Source of the DNA: Tetranychus cinnabarinus
Lineage: Eukaryota > Arthropoda > Arachnida > Trombidiformes > Tetranychidae
DNA: 64,000 bases
Direction of reading: 5' to 3'
Assembly (NCBI GenBank): GCA_022266195.1
Contig: WHVY01000004.1
Coordinates: 7,891,501-7,955,500 of the forward strand
Part shown: piece by piece, positions 24,942-37,162 of the stretch
Numbering within the stretch: position 1 is the stretch's first letter
Layout of the letters: each line of letters starts with the position of its first letter
Made by a program: the position numbers and the translations under genes
The notes under the pieces: generated by a model
The model's input: the letters and a program-made list of their open reading frames with translations, nothing else
What the model was told of the DNA's origin: nothing
Database searches by the model: none

Positions 24942-26542
24942 TTATTCATTTATTGTATTGTAAGTGTAATACAACGCAATGCTGAGCTCAATTAGCTGAA
25001 CAGTTAATATCAGAATCACTATAATTATATAAATAAAGAATATTTGATAGAATTTACTGTAATCTAATGATTGCCAATTGAGATCATCGCCTTTTCGAGG
25101 AGCTTCAGACTTGTGAAAGTCGTATAAGCTGGCAGGATAAAAGGAGAGTATAACTTCAAGATAAGAATCTTCTCTTATTTTCGGAAAAATCCCACTTTGG
25201 ATCAGTCGACGAGATCTACAACAATTAAGACGTAAAATTAAGTGCTGGGATAAAATTCAAAAAACTTTAATAACAATCGAATACTTACAGAGTATCGATT
25301 TTTTTTCTGATGGATTCTGTAGTATTATGGTTGAAAAGCATAGCTTGTAATGCTCTATGAAAAGCCTTTGCCGAGAAGTAAGGTTCTTGGTTAGTTTTGC
25401 AATATTCAGGTATTGAACTCATGAATGGAGCTAGTTTTCTGCCAACACTTGATACGAAAGTGACCATCAATTCGCTTTTTTCAAATACAGGAACAGGTCC
25501 TAATGGAAACGCTTCACCAAATCCTTCGGCAACGGCCCGTTCATAAACATCGGCATAATCTTTATTAACTTTGCCTTTGAAGAAGTCATACATTGAAATA
25601 CCTTCGATGAAAAATGGTATCTTTTCCTGTTCAATAACATCTTGCAATGTATCAATCTTGTAGTCTGCAGTTCCAACAATAGTTTGAGTACTGAATGCAG
25701 AATTGATGATGAACACAGGAAACATTAGGATAAGCATTTGAATCAAGCAAAGCCATGGTGAACGGTGAGATAAATCTTGGTAAAATGAGATACCAAAGGA
25801 TCTAAAGATGGCTGTAACCAATGCTTCAATTTTGAAACTTTTAACAGCAATCAATTCCAATATGAATATGGCCAGAATAGCAAATAATAAAGGAATTGCT
25901 TCGACTGATGTTAGACTTGAAACAACTGCTGAATTGTCAAGATTCAGGTTTCGTGTACTGAATATATTGAAGTTTTCTTCTGATATGACAGAACTGAAAT
26001 AACCAGGAGCCTTTTGGGTATCCAGCGGCATTGGCAAGAAGCACATATCAACCTTCTAAAATGCATAAGTTAACCATCAAAAAAAGAAAAAAATTCGGTT
26101 TGCGTGTCGAAACGATAGACTTGATCAAGTGCATTAGATTTTTGATATCTCACAGTTGATTTTTATATGGACTGTACTTACACCTTCTTGCATTAAACCC
26201 AAAACTCCATCATGATAGCCAGTTTCTGTTAGCACTCCCAATTGTCCTTTCTCGGATAAAATGAATTTCAGACTGAATAATAAGAAACCAAAATTACTTA
26301 AACTGAATTTTGAGTAGAGATAATAGTTTCCTACTTGAAAGGACCATAATCCGCGAGAATGGCTGCAGCTCTTATAAGAGACTTCAATACAGGAAAAAAT
26401 TGATCGTCTTCTTTTATTACAAAGTCTCGAGCAAATGGCACCTTCAATATCAAACAGCATATACAATGTATTATTAAATCAAAGTTGCAACCAAACAATT
26501 GCTTACCGTAAAAGCACCAACAGTTAAATTGACTTTTTGCAT
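24942..26542 (-). CDS. Divergent ionotropic-receptor-like membrane protein, copy 3
   Basis: Exons 26507-26542, 26335-26441, 26182-26272, 25289-26055 and 24942-25215; 1275 bases, 424 residues. Same exon plan as copies 1 and 2, but exon 2 has one extra codon and the C-terminal tail is longer and different (last membrane helix IIIVILILTVQLIELSIAL, end YNTINE). The first lobe is intact (GQLGVLTETGYHDG), as are the pore-loop region (TAIFRSFGISF) and the second lobe (GISMYDFFKGKVNKDYADV). The Met chosen aligns with the residue just after the signal peptide of copy 2. No signal peptide is readable upstream, but a TATCTAG acceptor sits immediately before this Met, so an extra 5' exon is likely. About 110 bases of 5' flank are shared with copy 1. 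Confidence 0.72.
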
Positions 26543-28044
26543 TCTAGATAAAATTCTCAAAATCAGATCAAAACATAAAATAGTGGCCTGAAGTCCAGAT
26601 CTGAACCACAACTTTGTTTTCCAATTTTGAATAGCCTTCGAAATAAAGTTACTCTTTTGTAAATTGTTATTTAATTATTGTTATTTTAATAATATATTTT
26701 TGGGTATCTTTTGTGATTTGCTAAGTTATATCAGATCATTGAAAATGCATCAATAAAATTTAATTACATTTTAATATTGATTATTTTGACACCTCATTTC
26801 TATCACAATATCATCTCATCGCGCAAATTCCTGATGATGTCAGTTGTAGGAAATTTAATACGAAAAGTAGTGTACTTTCGTACACGGAGTAACTTAATTT
26901 GAGGAATAAAGTTTTCTGTTTTCTGTGAAATAGATAAGTTCGATTTTCAATCAAACCGACCGCAAGGGTTAAATATCTGAAACTTATTTTTTGTGCACAA
27001 AAATTGTTTGCACACATTATGAATTGAATATTTTTCTCAATTTATCAATCGTTCTCTGGATATTGGCCTAAAAGTTTCGACAATTGGTACCATCTAAAAT
27101 CACCATTCTTTGGCCAAACATTAGACTCCATTATGGAATATAATTTATTGAAATAACTAATTATTCAAGATCCTGAAAAAAATTATATTACTTATGCTAA
27201 CAGATTTAAGACTTGATTTATAAAGTTGAATGGCTACCAAACACAAATCTTATGCATTGGAAGGATCTTCATTGCTAAATGAATTATCTCAGATTTTATT
27301 CAGTATTCAGTCATAAATTGTTATATTCCATAATGAAATCTAATGTTTCGTAAAAGAATGATGACTTTAGGTGATGCCATTTTCGCAATATCGAGGCTCA
27401 AACTTTTAAGGCCAATTGGCAAAACCAAGAAAAGTATCGTTAAATTGTTAGAAATATTCAAACCATGATGTGAATGAACATTGTCACACACACATCCTAA
27501 GTTTCAGTTCTCTGACTCTTGTGGTGACAGAAAGCGATCGGTTTAACTAAAATTCAACTTGATTTGTTTCACAGACACAGAAAATGTTATTTCTCAAAGA
27601 AAGACAATTTTCTGGTTTGTCATCAAAAGTTACTTCGTTAAAATAAGTTTTATTAAAAAAAATGTGCTTCCATGATTGTACAAAAAGCGAGCGAAGTTGC
27701 AATTTTGAACTCAATTTTCTCGAAAACTGTTCATCAAAGAAATCTTTAAACTGCACAAATGGACTCATTTTTATGTCCCTACAAACTAACAGAGTCTTAA
27801 TTTGAAAGAAATTGGTTTTCGTTTTTGCCCATTTGTGTCAATTTGATTTTTTACTATTTTTTACAATTCAAATTGCATAAAGTCACAATTTTACTTTTAT
27901 CAAAATGATTTTAATGTTAATGATTCTTAGTGTTGGTAGATTTACATGGAACTGTAATCTCATTTGCTAAAATTTTAATCTTTATAATAATAATGGAAGC
28001 GGATTGTTTTGGCAAGTTTGAACAATTTGGACTTAAAATAAAAT
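26543..28044. other. Spacer between receptor-like copy 3 and NALCN
   Basis: Holds the second copy of the foldback element (26880-27845) and AT-rich sequence. The open frame 27547-27768 on minus lies inside the foldback element; the matching frame in the other copy (around 19900-20110) is interrupted, so I do not call it a gene. Confidence 0.55.
26880..27845 (-). repeat. Long foldback element, copy 2 (inverted relative to 19835-20965)
   Basis: Reading the minus strand from 27845 down reproduces the plus strand of 19835-20780 in the same order, with shared words such as ATGAGTCCATTTGTGC, TTTTCGAGAAAATTGAG, GGAAGGATCTTCATTGCTAA (plus strand here) and CGACCGCAAGGGTTAA. Because the two copies are opposite in orientation and enclose receptor-like copies 2 and 3, they could mediate inversion of the block. 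Confidence 0.65.
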
Positions 28045-31000
28045 TTAATAAGCAGCACAATCTGCTGATGTCGATGTATTTTTAGTTTTATGGTTTTCAA
28101 GTTGACATGACCACCAAGCATGCACTTCATCAACCAACGATGATACTTTGGGTAAGTTTGTATTTTTTTTACAATGAGCCACTGAAAAGGATAACCATTT
28201 ATCTCCAGTGTCACCATCGTCATCATTCATTTCATTAGAGGCTAAAATTCCTTGATTATTGATTCCACCAGTTCCAATAGATGATCCAACACCACTTGGA
28301 CTCATTACAATATTAGAATCGTTGCTAGGATCACCTGAAGCGTTTGATGCTCCACTCATTCCTCCATTGATTTTACTTGTCCATTTGCTGGTTGCTCCTT
28401 TCAATGATAACAAATCATTGGTCTTATCTTTACCTCGAGACCCATCCATGTTACTCGGTGCGAGAAACTTTTTACCAGCCATGGAGGTTCCTTTACCAGA
28501 AGCTCCTGGAAATGGAGTATTCAAGCTCTCCGATCTACTTGGAGGCTTTTTCTTGGTCCACCGTGAAGTTGTCAAGCCAGCATCAGCAGCTCCTGATTGG
28601 CCACCAACACCTCCAACAGTTAAACCACTTCCCATTCCTCCACTGATGTGACCACCTTGCCCTCCACCCAATGAAGATCCACTTGTTCCACCCGACATTG
28701 AGCTTGACATTCCACCTTGGCCCATTCCACCGGCTGAAACCAGGGTACTTGAGCTTCCAATTTCACCGTGAGAGGCAACTATTTCTTTATTAACATCTTC
28801 GGTCACTTTTTCCTCTTTGATTGACCTTCTCCTCTCTGGTGAAGGCTCTTCTAGTCCCAAGCTTGTTCCTTCTGCGAGTTTCTCGTAAAGAAGTGCATTT
28901 GTTGCTCTCAAGTTTTGTATTAAACTTGATGAATTTTTCAATAGTTTTATCCGACGGAAACATTTATCTAACCATGAACGAATCGTTTTCTTGGCTACTT
29001 CTTCAACAATAATATATTCTAATTCTTCTCGGGCCATTAACTCTTCTAATTGTAAACTTTTACGAATATCAACAGATCGATAGGACAACATGCTAATAAC
29101 ATCGTGAAACGTAACATCTTCACCATTGTGAAGTCTCTCCATTTCGTGAACCATATGTTTAAACAATAACTTGTCCTTTTCCAAATCAACCTCCAAACGA
29201 CCTTTTAACAATCGAAGTAAAAATTTAACCCTGTTAACAGGAATCATTCCTCTTTGTTGCGTATCAACCATATTCCAGGTATTCTGAAAATTTCTGATAT
29301 CAGCATAACTCAACAAAGCATCTTCCTCGTTTGAATAGAAAAGTGAAAAGTTTTCCATAATAATGGCCACTAATAAATTAAGAACAATGTAGGTAATGAT
29401 AACATAAAAGGAGCAAAAATAAAGCAATGAAAATTTAAAATTGCCACAATCAGTTTCCCAGTAATTATCACCAGGTGTACAATAAGGATAACTGATCTGT
29501 AAAAAAGAGGGAAACAATAATTGATTAGTGTCGATGTTAATTCAATTTACCGTTAATTCATACCATGCAATCATGCATTATTTTATTCCAATCTTCACCA
29601 GTAACAATTCGGAATAGAGTGATGATACCATGTATAGCGGTCCTAAAATTGGCGTGTCTGGTACAAAAATCAAAATGAAAGGTTAGTCAAAGGTTTCGAT
29701 AAGATGTTTCTGATTTTAATTTATTGATTGTATTTTAATTATGTTACCTTCCAATAGCTTCACCATGTTTAACTGTTCCAAAAAGGATGACTCCCATTAG
29801 AGCATAGAAAAGGATGAGGAGAAACATTCCCATTATGATGAAAAATGATTTGTAAACGGAAACTGCCACAGTGAGCATCAGCATTTTGAGTGTTGCGTGT
29901 TTACCCGTGATGGTGAAAAAGCGTAAAATGACCACGATAAAGCCAAATGAATAGCTGATTTCATTCATTAATGTGTAGTGTAAAATGACCCAGACAACAC
30001 CTAAAACTGTCACTAAAAGATCATAACGATTACGCCTTGATTGCCAGTAACCTCTCGGAGTAAAGGCGATTGCTTTGATTAGAACTTCGATGGTAAACAT
30101 CATTGTTAGGACGGAAGAAACAGTGGCCAATGGGACTGTATGACTAGCATTCTTGTCCCAGCTTACACAGAGAAGTGAACTGTTCGTTAAAACGAGGATG
30201 GCAATTAGACGTTTAAATGCAATGTGTTGCGTGATATCATAGAAAAATGCTCTGATCTTGTGGTGATCGGGTCGTGGTGGAAGGTGTAAAGGTTGAGCAA
30301 TTTTCAGACGCTTTTTAAGATCACACCATCGTCTTTGGTCAACAGTCAATAGAGCTGTTCCTTTATTTTCACCATAATTGGCGATAACAACACCAACAAA
30401 CAATGTTAATCCAATCATTGAGCCAAGGAAAACATAAACATGAATATAAATTGTATAAACCTAGAGGTAAAAATCAAGAGAAAAGGTTTAATTTTTGTGC
30501 TTCAGTTTTCATTTCGTCGATTACTTTAACCTAGTATTGGTAAATTGGTAAATTGATTTCCAACGTGAAATGTAAATAACAAATTTGAATTTGGTTCCAT
30601 GCAAAGAGCCAGGTGATAGATGAACAAAAATTAGATAATTTTGGGTATAAAATAAATGAAAATAAAAGCGTACCAATCATTCTGGTGGTGTATTGAAAAA
30701 TAATGAAGGTTTAAAGAAGGGTCAATCATGCAGTTATTTTCATAATTAAATTGTATTATTGTCTTCCTTACAGGGCCAAGTCGCTGGAGTATAACATCTC
30801 GAATATCCAACCAGCCTTTGAAGGAAAGCACTTCAAACAATGCTAACATTGCATTGCCAATGCTATCAAAGTTAAATCGCCGAGGATTAGCCCTGAGATT
30901 AGCAGTTAATACAAGAAGCAATTAGAGCGATATATGTTTCATTGCATTTGATGCAACATTTTTCAACACACAGTGATTAAAATGATTGAGCTAAATCAGT

Positions 31001-34000
31001 TAAGCAACAGCAGAGACACATTTAGCGTATGAAACACGTAAAATATTAGTAAAGCCATCAAGTCGATTAGTTGGTGTTAATAATTTAAAAGAAGCACTCT
31101 TGGTTAAGCGCATTATTTTCACAAATAATATACAAAATGGTGTATTAATATAAATTTTGTGAACTACATACGATATTATTCATTGGATTACAAAGCTGAA
31201 GCAAAAGCTAATTGTTGATTTTTTATTGAAGCTGCACCATTTTATCAAAAGGTATATTGAGGTGAGAAACAATCTTATTAACATCTATTTTTTACTTTTG
31301 TTTGATACTCACATCACTAACTCTGTCCAATATGATGTCTCTTACATCGGTGTAACCTTCAATTGATAGCATCTCAAATAAGGCCAACATGGCGGACGGA
31401 GTGTTGTCGAAATTAAAATTTCTTGGATTCGCCCTAAGATGATTTTATATGGTAAACAAGTAAACATGTAATCATTGAAGACTGATAATTATAATCATTG
31501 ATTAATAGACTTTGAGTTTGATGGTTTTGATGATCACCATTAAATCCAATATTGTCTCATGCTATTGCCAAAATGATTTCAAAATTTTGGAAGCTCAGTG
31601 TTTTTGGTGAAAAGCTATTCAATGAATTGTGTTATATTATGTTAAAAGACATGAAGGTAAAAAAATTACAACTTACCAAACTCGAGGAACCAAAATTTCA
31701 GGATAATTTTCATCATCTGGCGGTGAACTGACTTTCATTTTGGTTACGAAAAGACGTCGGAAAAACACACCAACACACTCTTCCTGTGAATAAATAAATT
31801 CAAAGGTGACATGATTAATAATTTATAATGTAAGAAGGTTGATCAATATTTAAAATATATGATTTACCGGTGTATTGATATCAGGATCATTACAACGAGC
31901 CAATCGACCACCAAACATGTGGACACCATAACAGGCAAATGTAAATAGTAGGACACACAGTAAAACGGAGACAAGTGCAATCTCTTTGAAACCCCGACAT
32001 AATTCGTAAACCACTTTTCTCATGTGAGGAACAAGACTGAAGATTCGAAGTGGACGAATGCATCGAAGAAGCAAAATTGCTTGTTGTTTGGAACTTGGTT
32101 CAACCTTTTCGGGCATCCAAGAGATGAATACACAAGAGACTGTGAATATGAAAAGATCCATGATTCCGGTAACATCTTTGACCAAAGCTTTAGGTGTGAA
32201 TAAAAGACCATCAGCCAAAGTTTTCAGAGACAGTTCAATAGCCATCATTGTCACAAAAACGTATTCCATGATTTGAAGTTCAGAATTGTTTGCTATTCTA
32301 TAATGTGGCTTCTCACACATCATTGATATACAACTTAAGGTTGTCACAATTATCATTATCCAGTCCAGATAAGTTACTAAACCGAGTAAATTGCTGTACA
32401 AGGAAAAATGAGAAACAATGTGAGTTCGAAATATGAAAATGAAATATAATAGATTGAATATTTATGGTAAAATGAAATCAATTTTAATTATCATTGGAAA
32501 TACAAAAAACTGAAAAATATTGTGAAATAATTTTAAAAATGCATTTACCAAAGAGTAGGATAACCTTATCATGGTGACTTATCATCTTGTCAAACATTTT
32601 AGATTCAATTTTTTCTTCTTCTTCTCTTGCTATCCACTCAATCTCCTGAAAATGAGAAACTTTTTTTCTTCTGTTCATCTCTCCATTGACTGTCACTTGA
32701 AAAGGCTTTGCTGTCGTGAGTGTGAGTGTAAGTCTGTTAACAGGTTTACTTGACTTGTTTTTAGTTTCTCAGTCAAACAACTGTAACTGTCGTTGGTGTT
32801 GATTATCATTAAGCTTGCATTTTGATTAAATTGGGTTGACTAACCTCATGGAAAGGGAAGGTGAAAATCATTGTTAACCAAATGACCCATTACCGTTAAA
32901 TGAATGGGGTAAGGGAGGTAAAAATATCATAGAAATAGTCAGGTCAAGGAGATATCATCATCGCTTGTTTTACCTTTGTCTCTCTGTTTCTTGATTGTTA
33001 TTTGGTTTTACTGTTGGTCTATTTTTTTCCTTGTTGGTCACTATTATTGTTGTGTCAACAGATAATCATCATTACTTCAGGAACCACTTTACCTGATGAA
33101 AGGTTTTCGATGAAAAGGTTGTCAATTGTATTACAATTTGACATTCTCAGTTGAAACTGTGAATTGTGATTGAGTCATGCTTGCAATTATTTTCAAGATT
33201 ATATTGGAAAATTTTGTTTCATTTTAGTTTTGTTACATTTGATACAATTAGTGATCTGTGCAAAATATTTCATTCATTTATTCTGCATTGATTACTTTTT
33301 CTTTGATTCAGAGGGTAAAGTAAATTATCCTACTCTTTGGTCTGCTTTCTGTTAAATCTTTAATAAATCAATAAGAACTTACTGAATTCCTTTGTAACGA
33401 ATTTTTCTTTCTTTTCCTGTAACAGGGTCTCTAATCCTAGGGTCATAACGTGAATAAACAATGAATTGGCAGATTCGTCTGAATCGACTTTCTCTTCCAA
33501 CAAGAAACAATGGAGTATCAAAGAAAGGATGGTTTTCCCTAAGATCTTCTTCTCGTTGGTTCCTTTTCATTTCAGCTTGTTGTCTCTTCCTTTGTAACAA
33601 TTTGATGTCAAAATCATGAGGATTACGAGCAGTTGCACCAGCAGCAGGATTATCAGTTATCTCTCCACCATTTTCCTTTAAATGATCATAAGTATGTTTC
33701 ATTTTAATTGAACCTCTCACTGATCGTCTCATTGATTTAGCATCATAACGAGTTAACTTGGTCCCACATTGATCACCAATCCTTTGATTTTTACCGGGAA
33801 CAAAAATTTGTCCAGAATCACCAATCAACAAACGATGATAATTTGAATCATTAACAATTCGATTAACTGAGCTTTTCCTGATTACAAAGTTGGTGGTTCT
33901 CACTTTAGCAGGTGAAGTTAATAGGCGAATGGGAAAGCTTTTTCTATAGGTAATCAATGCGTCTTGATCAGGAGCAATTTTCTTCATTGACGGAGTTTCT

Positions 34001-36109
34001 TCTTCTTCGTCATCAATAAATGATCGCATAAAAGATTCACGGACTTTGGGTAAAACAAACTCAGATGAAATAACGTTTAACTTGGCCATCTGAGGAGAAT
34101 CGGGAAATCTTTCAAAAACTCTTAACCGCAGTGGAAGCGCTTCACTAATTGAAGCTGATTGTTCTCGTGCCTTCAACTGTTTGACCTTTTTTATATCCTC
34201 ATCCAATTCCAAGTTGTCCAGGATAACAGCAACAAAAAGAGAAAGAACAATCAGTGAAACAAAAAGATGATAAGTAATCAAGTAAACAGCAACTAGTGGA
34301 GCAAACGATTCCTTGGTTCGTAACATTGTCTCATTCATCACCTCAGTCCAACCTTCTTGGGTTAATATTTGAAACATTGACATGAAAGCCTCTGGAAATG
34401 TACGAAATTTGTTGTAATACTTTAGAGAACAAAAAAGTTGCATGGAAATGGAAGAAATGATAATCAGCAGACACATTGTAAAGATTATTAGAGAACCCAA
34501 TTTTTTACCAGGACCAAAAATTTTGGAGACAAAGTCTTCTAGAACAGGTGAAGCTTTGATTAACCGGATAACTCTGAGAACTTGAAAAAAGGCCAACATT
34601 GAAAGAAACAAATCTGGAATAATGTGTAGAGTTGTCATGACTGCCAGAGTTAATTCAAATTTGTGAAAGGTTAAACGATAGTAACCTTTTGCTCCATAAC
34701 ACCAGAGCTTCAACAACAGCTCAATGTCAAAAAATATAGTCATTGCTATCTCTGCATAATAATAAGATTTATAAAATTCCCACCGAGGTCGACCATCATG
34801 TTCAAAGGACACGGAAGCAGCAGCAATGGCATCAACTACAATTCCCATCATTACAATCACTTGAAAGGCTGCTGTTTGAATAAATTGTCGTAAACAGCGT
34901 GGAGCACGAAATTTACCTCCACTATGGTTTTCGTCAACCTCAATCAATTTCCAACCCGAATCATCACCTCGTAATATTTGCGGTGTTGCCTCTGGTGTTA
35001 TTGTAACTCTTTCACCCCACATTTGTTGAAATTGGACACGAATCTCATTGAAGGTTTCCGTAATTACGGCAATGAAGACATTTTTAACCAACCAGGCCAG
35101 AAAAAAGATCATTGTTATAAAATAAGCTGCCGCTCTCCAGGCTGGAAGGGAATCCATTGCTTGATACATTAAGTGAGACCAACCTTCTTGAGATGAAACT
35201 TGATAAACGGTGAAAAAAGAGTGAAAAATATGATCAAATCCGGTGTAACCAAGAATCTTTTTCTCTAATGCTAATTCCATGCATTCCATTCCTTCTGGAC
35301 ATTTATGGCCATGTATTCCATCATGTGAACAATGAGCATCTGGAATGGCAAGATGATTAAGGTGAAGTTGCGATGGATTGGTACCATTGACAACACAATG
35401 GCGAGTTAATGGACCAAACAATTGGACACCAAGTAAACCATAAAGAGTCATGAAGAAGAGGAAGAAAAGTGTTACATTATAAATCTGTTGAGATGATCTT
35501 TTGAAAATCTGGTGTATCCTTGCTTTAGGCATTGAAAACTTGAGGAAGACTCTGATGAATCTGATCATAATCAAGGGTCGAGGAGCTCGGACAAATGAAT
35601 AAAGAGATGAATCTTTGGCCACAAAATCGGTAATCTCCAAAACCTTTTATAAATCGGAAGAAAAAAAACAAATATTAATTGACTATTTCAATGATTTAAA
35701 AATGATTTGACTCTAATGTTCAACAATAACTTACATGGAGTATTACAGATATCCAATGAAAAATAACCATAACAGCATCAAATTGGCACCATTTATCTTT
35801 GATGTAGGGTTTATCTCCTTTGAACAAACCTCGAATGTGCATTTTGGCAATCATTTCAGCGGTGAAGAAAAACGTTACAATTACATCAATGACCAGAGTA
35901 GCGTAAATCAGCGAGAAATGAATTTTGAATGTGTGAGGTGTATTAAGGCAAACAGATATGAGTGACATTAAAGCACAAAGACGGAAGAATCGACGGATCG
36001 ACAGTTTATTGACCCATTCAATGTTGGTTGATTCATTGAAAGTCTCCTCTGGACCATAATCGGCAAGAAGCACCTCACATCGACGTAAACTTTGCTTACG
36101 ACCCAACAT
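28045..36109 (-). CDS. NALCN: NALCN-type sodium leak channel (fly narrow abdomen orthologue)
   Basis: Four-domain voltage-insensitive cation channel that sets resting sodium leak in neurons. Coding exons 35735-36109, 33383-35643, 31868-32393, 31677-31783, then one of 31313-31433 or 30772-30892, then 29748-30460, 29564-29657 and 28045-29496; 5649 bases with either alternative (1882 residues). The start (MLGRKQS...) and landmarks such as EMIAKMHIRG, LGLVTYLDWIMIIVTTLSCI, GTALLTVDQRRW, IAQPLHLPPRPD and YRSVDIRKSLQLEELMAREE align with the vertebrate protein. Pore residues: domain I SQEGW (Glu near residue 278), domain II TQEGW, domain III Glu or Lys by exon choice, domain IV TGEDW. The cytoplasmic tail contains a Gly/Ser/Met-rich low-complexity stretch at roughly 28600-28760 that I do not know from vertebrates; the end (DEVHAWW) recalls the vertebrate terminus. 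Partner genes (UNC-79, UNC-80) are not in the window. Confidence 0.95.
30772..30892 (-). other. NALCN: NALCN mutually exclusive exon b, Lys in domain III filter
   Basis: 121 bases, acceptor CTCAG and donor CCT|GTAAGG. Encodes ANPRRFNFD, then VLSFKGWLDIRDVI, very close to the vertebrate domain III pore (LSLKGW). With Lys this gives the usual EEKE filter. Confidence 0.92.
31313..31433 (-). other. NALCN: NALCN mutually exclusive exon a, Glu in domain III filter
   Basis: 121 bases between a TTAG acceptor and a GAT|GTGAGT donor, same length and phases as the exon at 30772-30892. Encodes ANPRNFNFD, then MLSIEGYTDVRD. Glu sits where NALCN normally has Lys, giving an EEEE (calcium-channel-like) filter. 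Including both exons would duplicate the pore loop, and the phases also forbid it, because each begins in phase 2 and ends in phase 0. Confidence 0.9.
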
Positions 36110-37162
36110 GATTTACACCAAAGCCAATGTCCCTTACTTTGACTGTGTTAATTTGATTCTTTAGATGGATTGTTGATGTCCAGCTGAGTGATGGTAATCT
36201 TTAACATGATTAACCATTCATTGCACTTTCCATGTTTTAACTTTGGCTTTTTGTTGCCTGTAAAATAAGATCAATTAGTAAATTGAAATTAAAACTTGAA
36301 AATCTAGAAATATTCTAGAAATAGACTTCTTTTATTGTAATTTTCAGTTGATTACCAGATCTTTTCATTTTTTGGCACAAAACCAATACTGAAAATGATT
36401 TAGATTCGAGTATTTACTTTATAAAGTTATTATAAAAATTAGGTTTTGCCTCTGATACCAGTTAGATAAACACAGCAACTAACTTCAACCATTACGAATT
36501 TTTACATCAACACTCAAAATGTACGTTAATGTAACTGAGATCATAAACTACAAGCTTGAATGGTTCTAGTTTCTTTCGTTTATTCTGATGGTAGTCAATA
36601 TCTATAAGCAAAGTGGAGTCTTCAGAGAAATGAAATCATGGGAGAAATGAATTGGCAGTTACGATTAAATAGAGACAGCAAAAATGATAAGCCTGAACGA
36701 TTCTTGCTTGGACAAATTAAATCTATTCCAACCTTTCACCACAAAGAAAAGACAATTTTCAAATATAAGAGTGAAAACTATAACCACAATAGACTTGGAT
36801 GTTTAAATTCTGAGAGATTTCTTCACATTTAGCTCTTGAAGCTATTGAATAGAATAGGTCTTTTAGATTAATCACATCAGATGGTCAATCTTGAGGGAAA
36901 AAAGGTCAAATTTACTCACCTTGAGATGATTAAGATTGATAAAAATATTCAAATTGAATCAAATTGATCTTTTGACACAAAAGTAAATGGAAAGCCTGTT
37001 AGATGAAGACAACAGAAAAATTGTAAAATGGAAGCATTCATATCTTGAAGTAGTTTACTTATTTAAAAAGATACAATTTGTTAATTATATCTAAGTGCCT
37101 ATCGACGATTCCATTTATTTATTAGCACTGACTTGATAACTCAAAGTGATGACAGTTTGATG
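36110..37162. other. NALCN 5' flank, no gene seen
   Basis: AT-rich sequence upstream of the NALCN start codon. It should hold the promoter and perhaps untranslated exons, but I see no definable element. The open frame 36638-36832 has no support. Confidence 0.5.

Noticed and set aside
27547..27768. 73-codon minus-strand frame
   Set aside because: Lies in the foldback element; the corresponding frame in the other copy is interrupted, so no conserved protein.
28259..28651. 130-codon plus-strand frame
   Set aside because: Antisense shadow of the low-complexity NALCN tail; no independent features.
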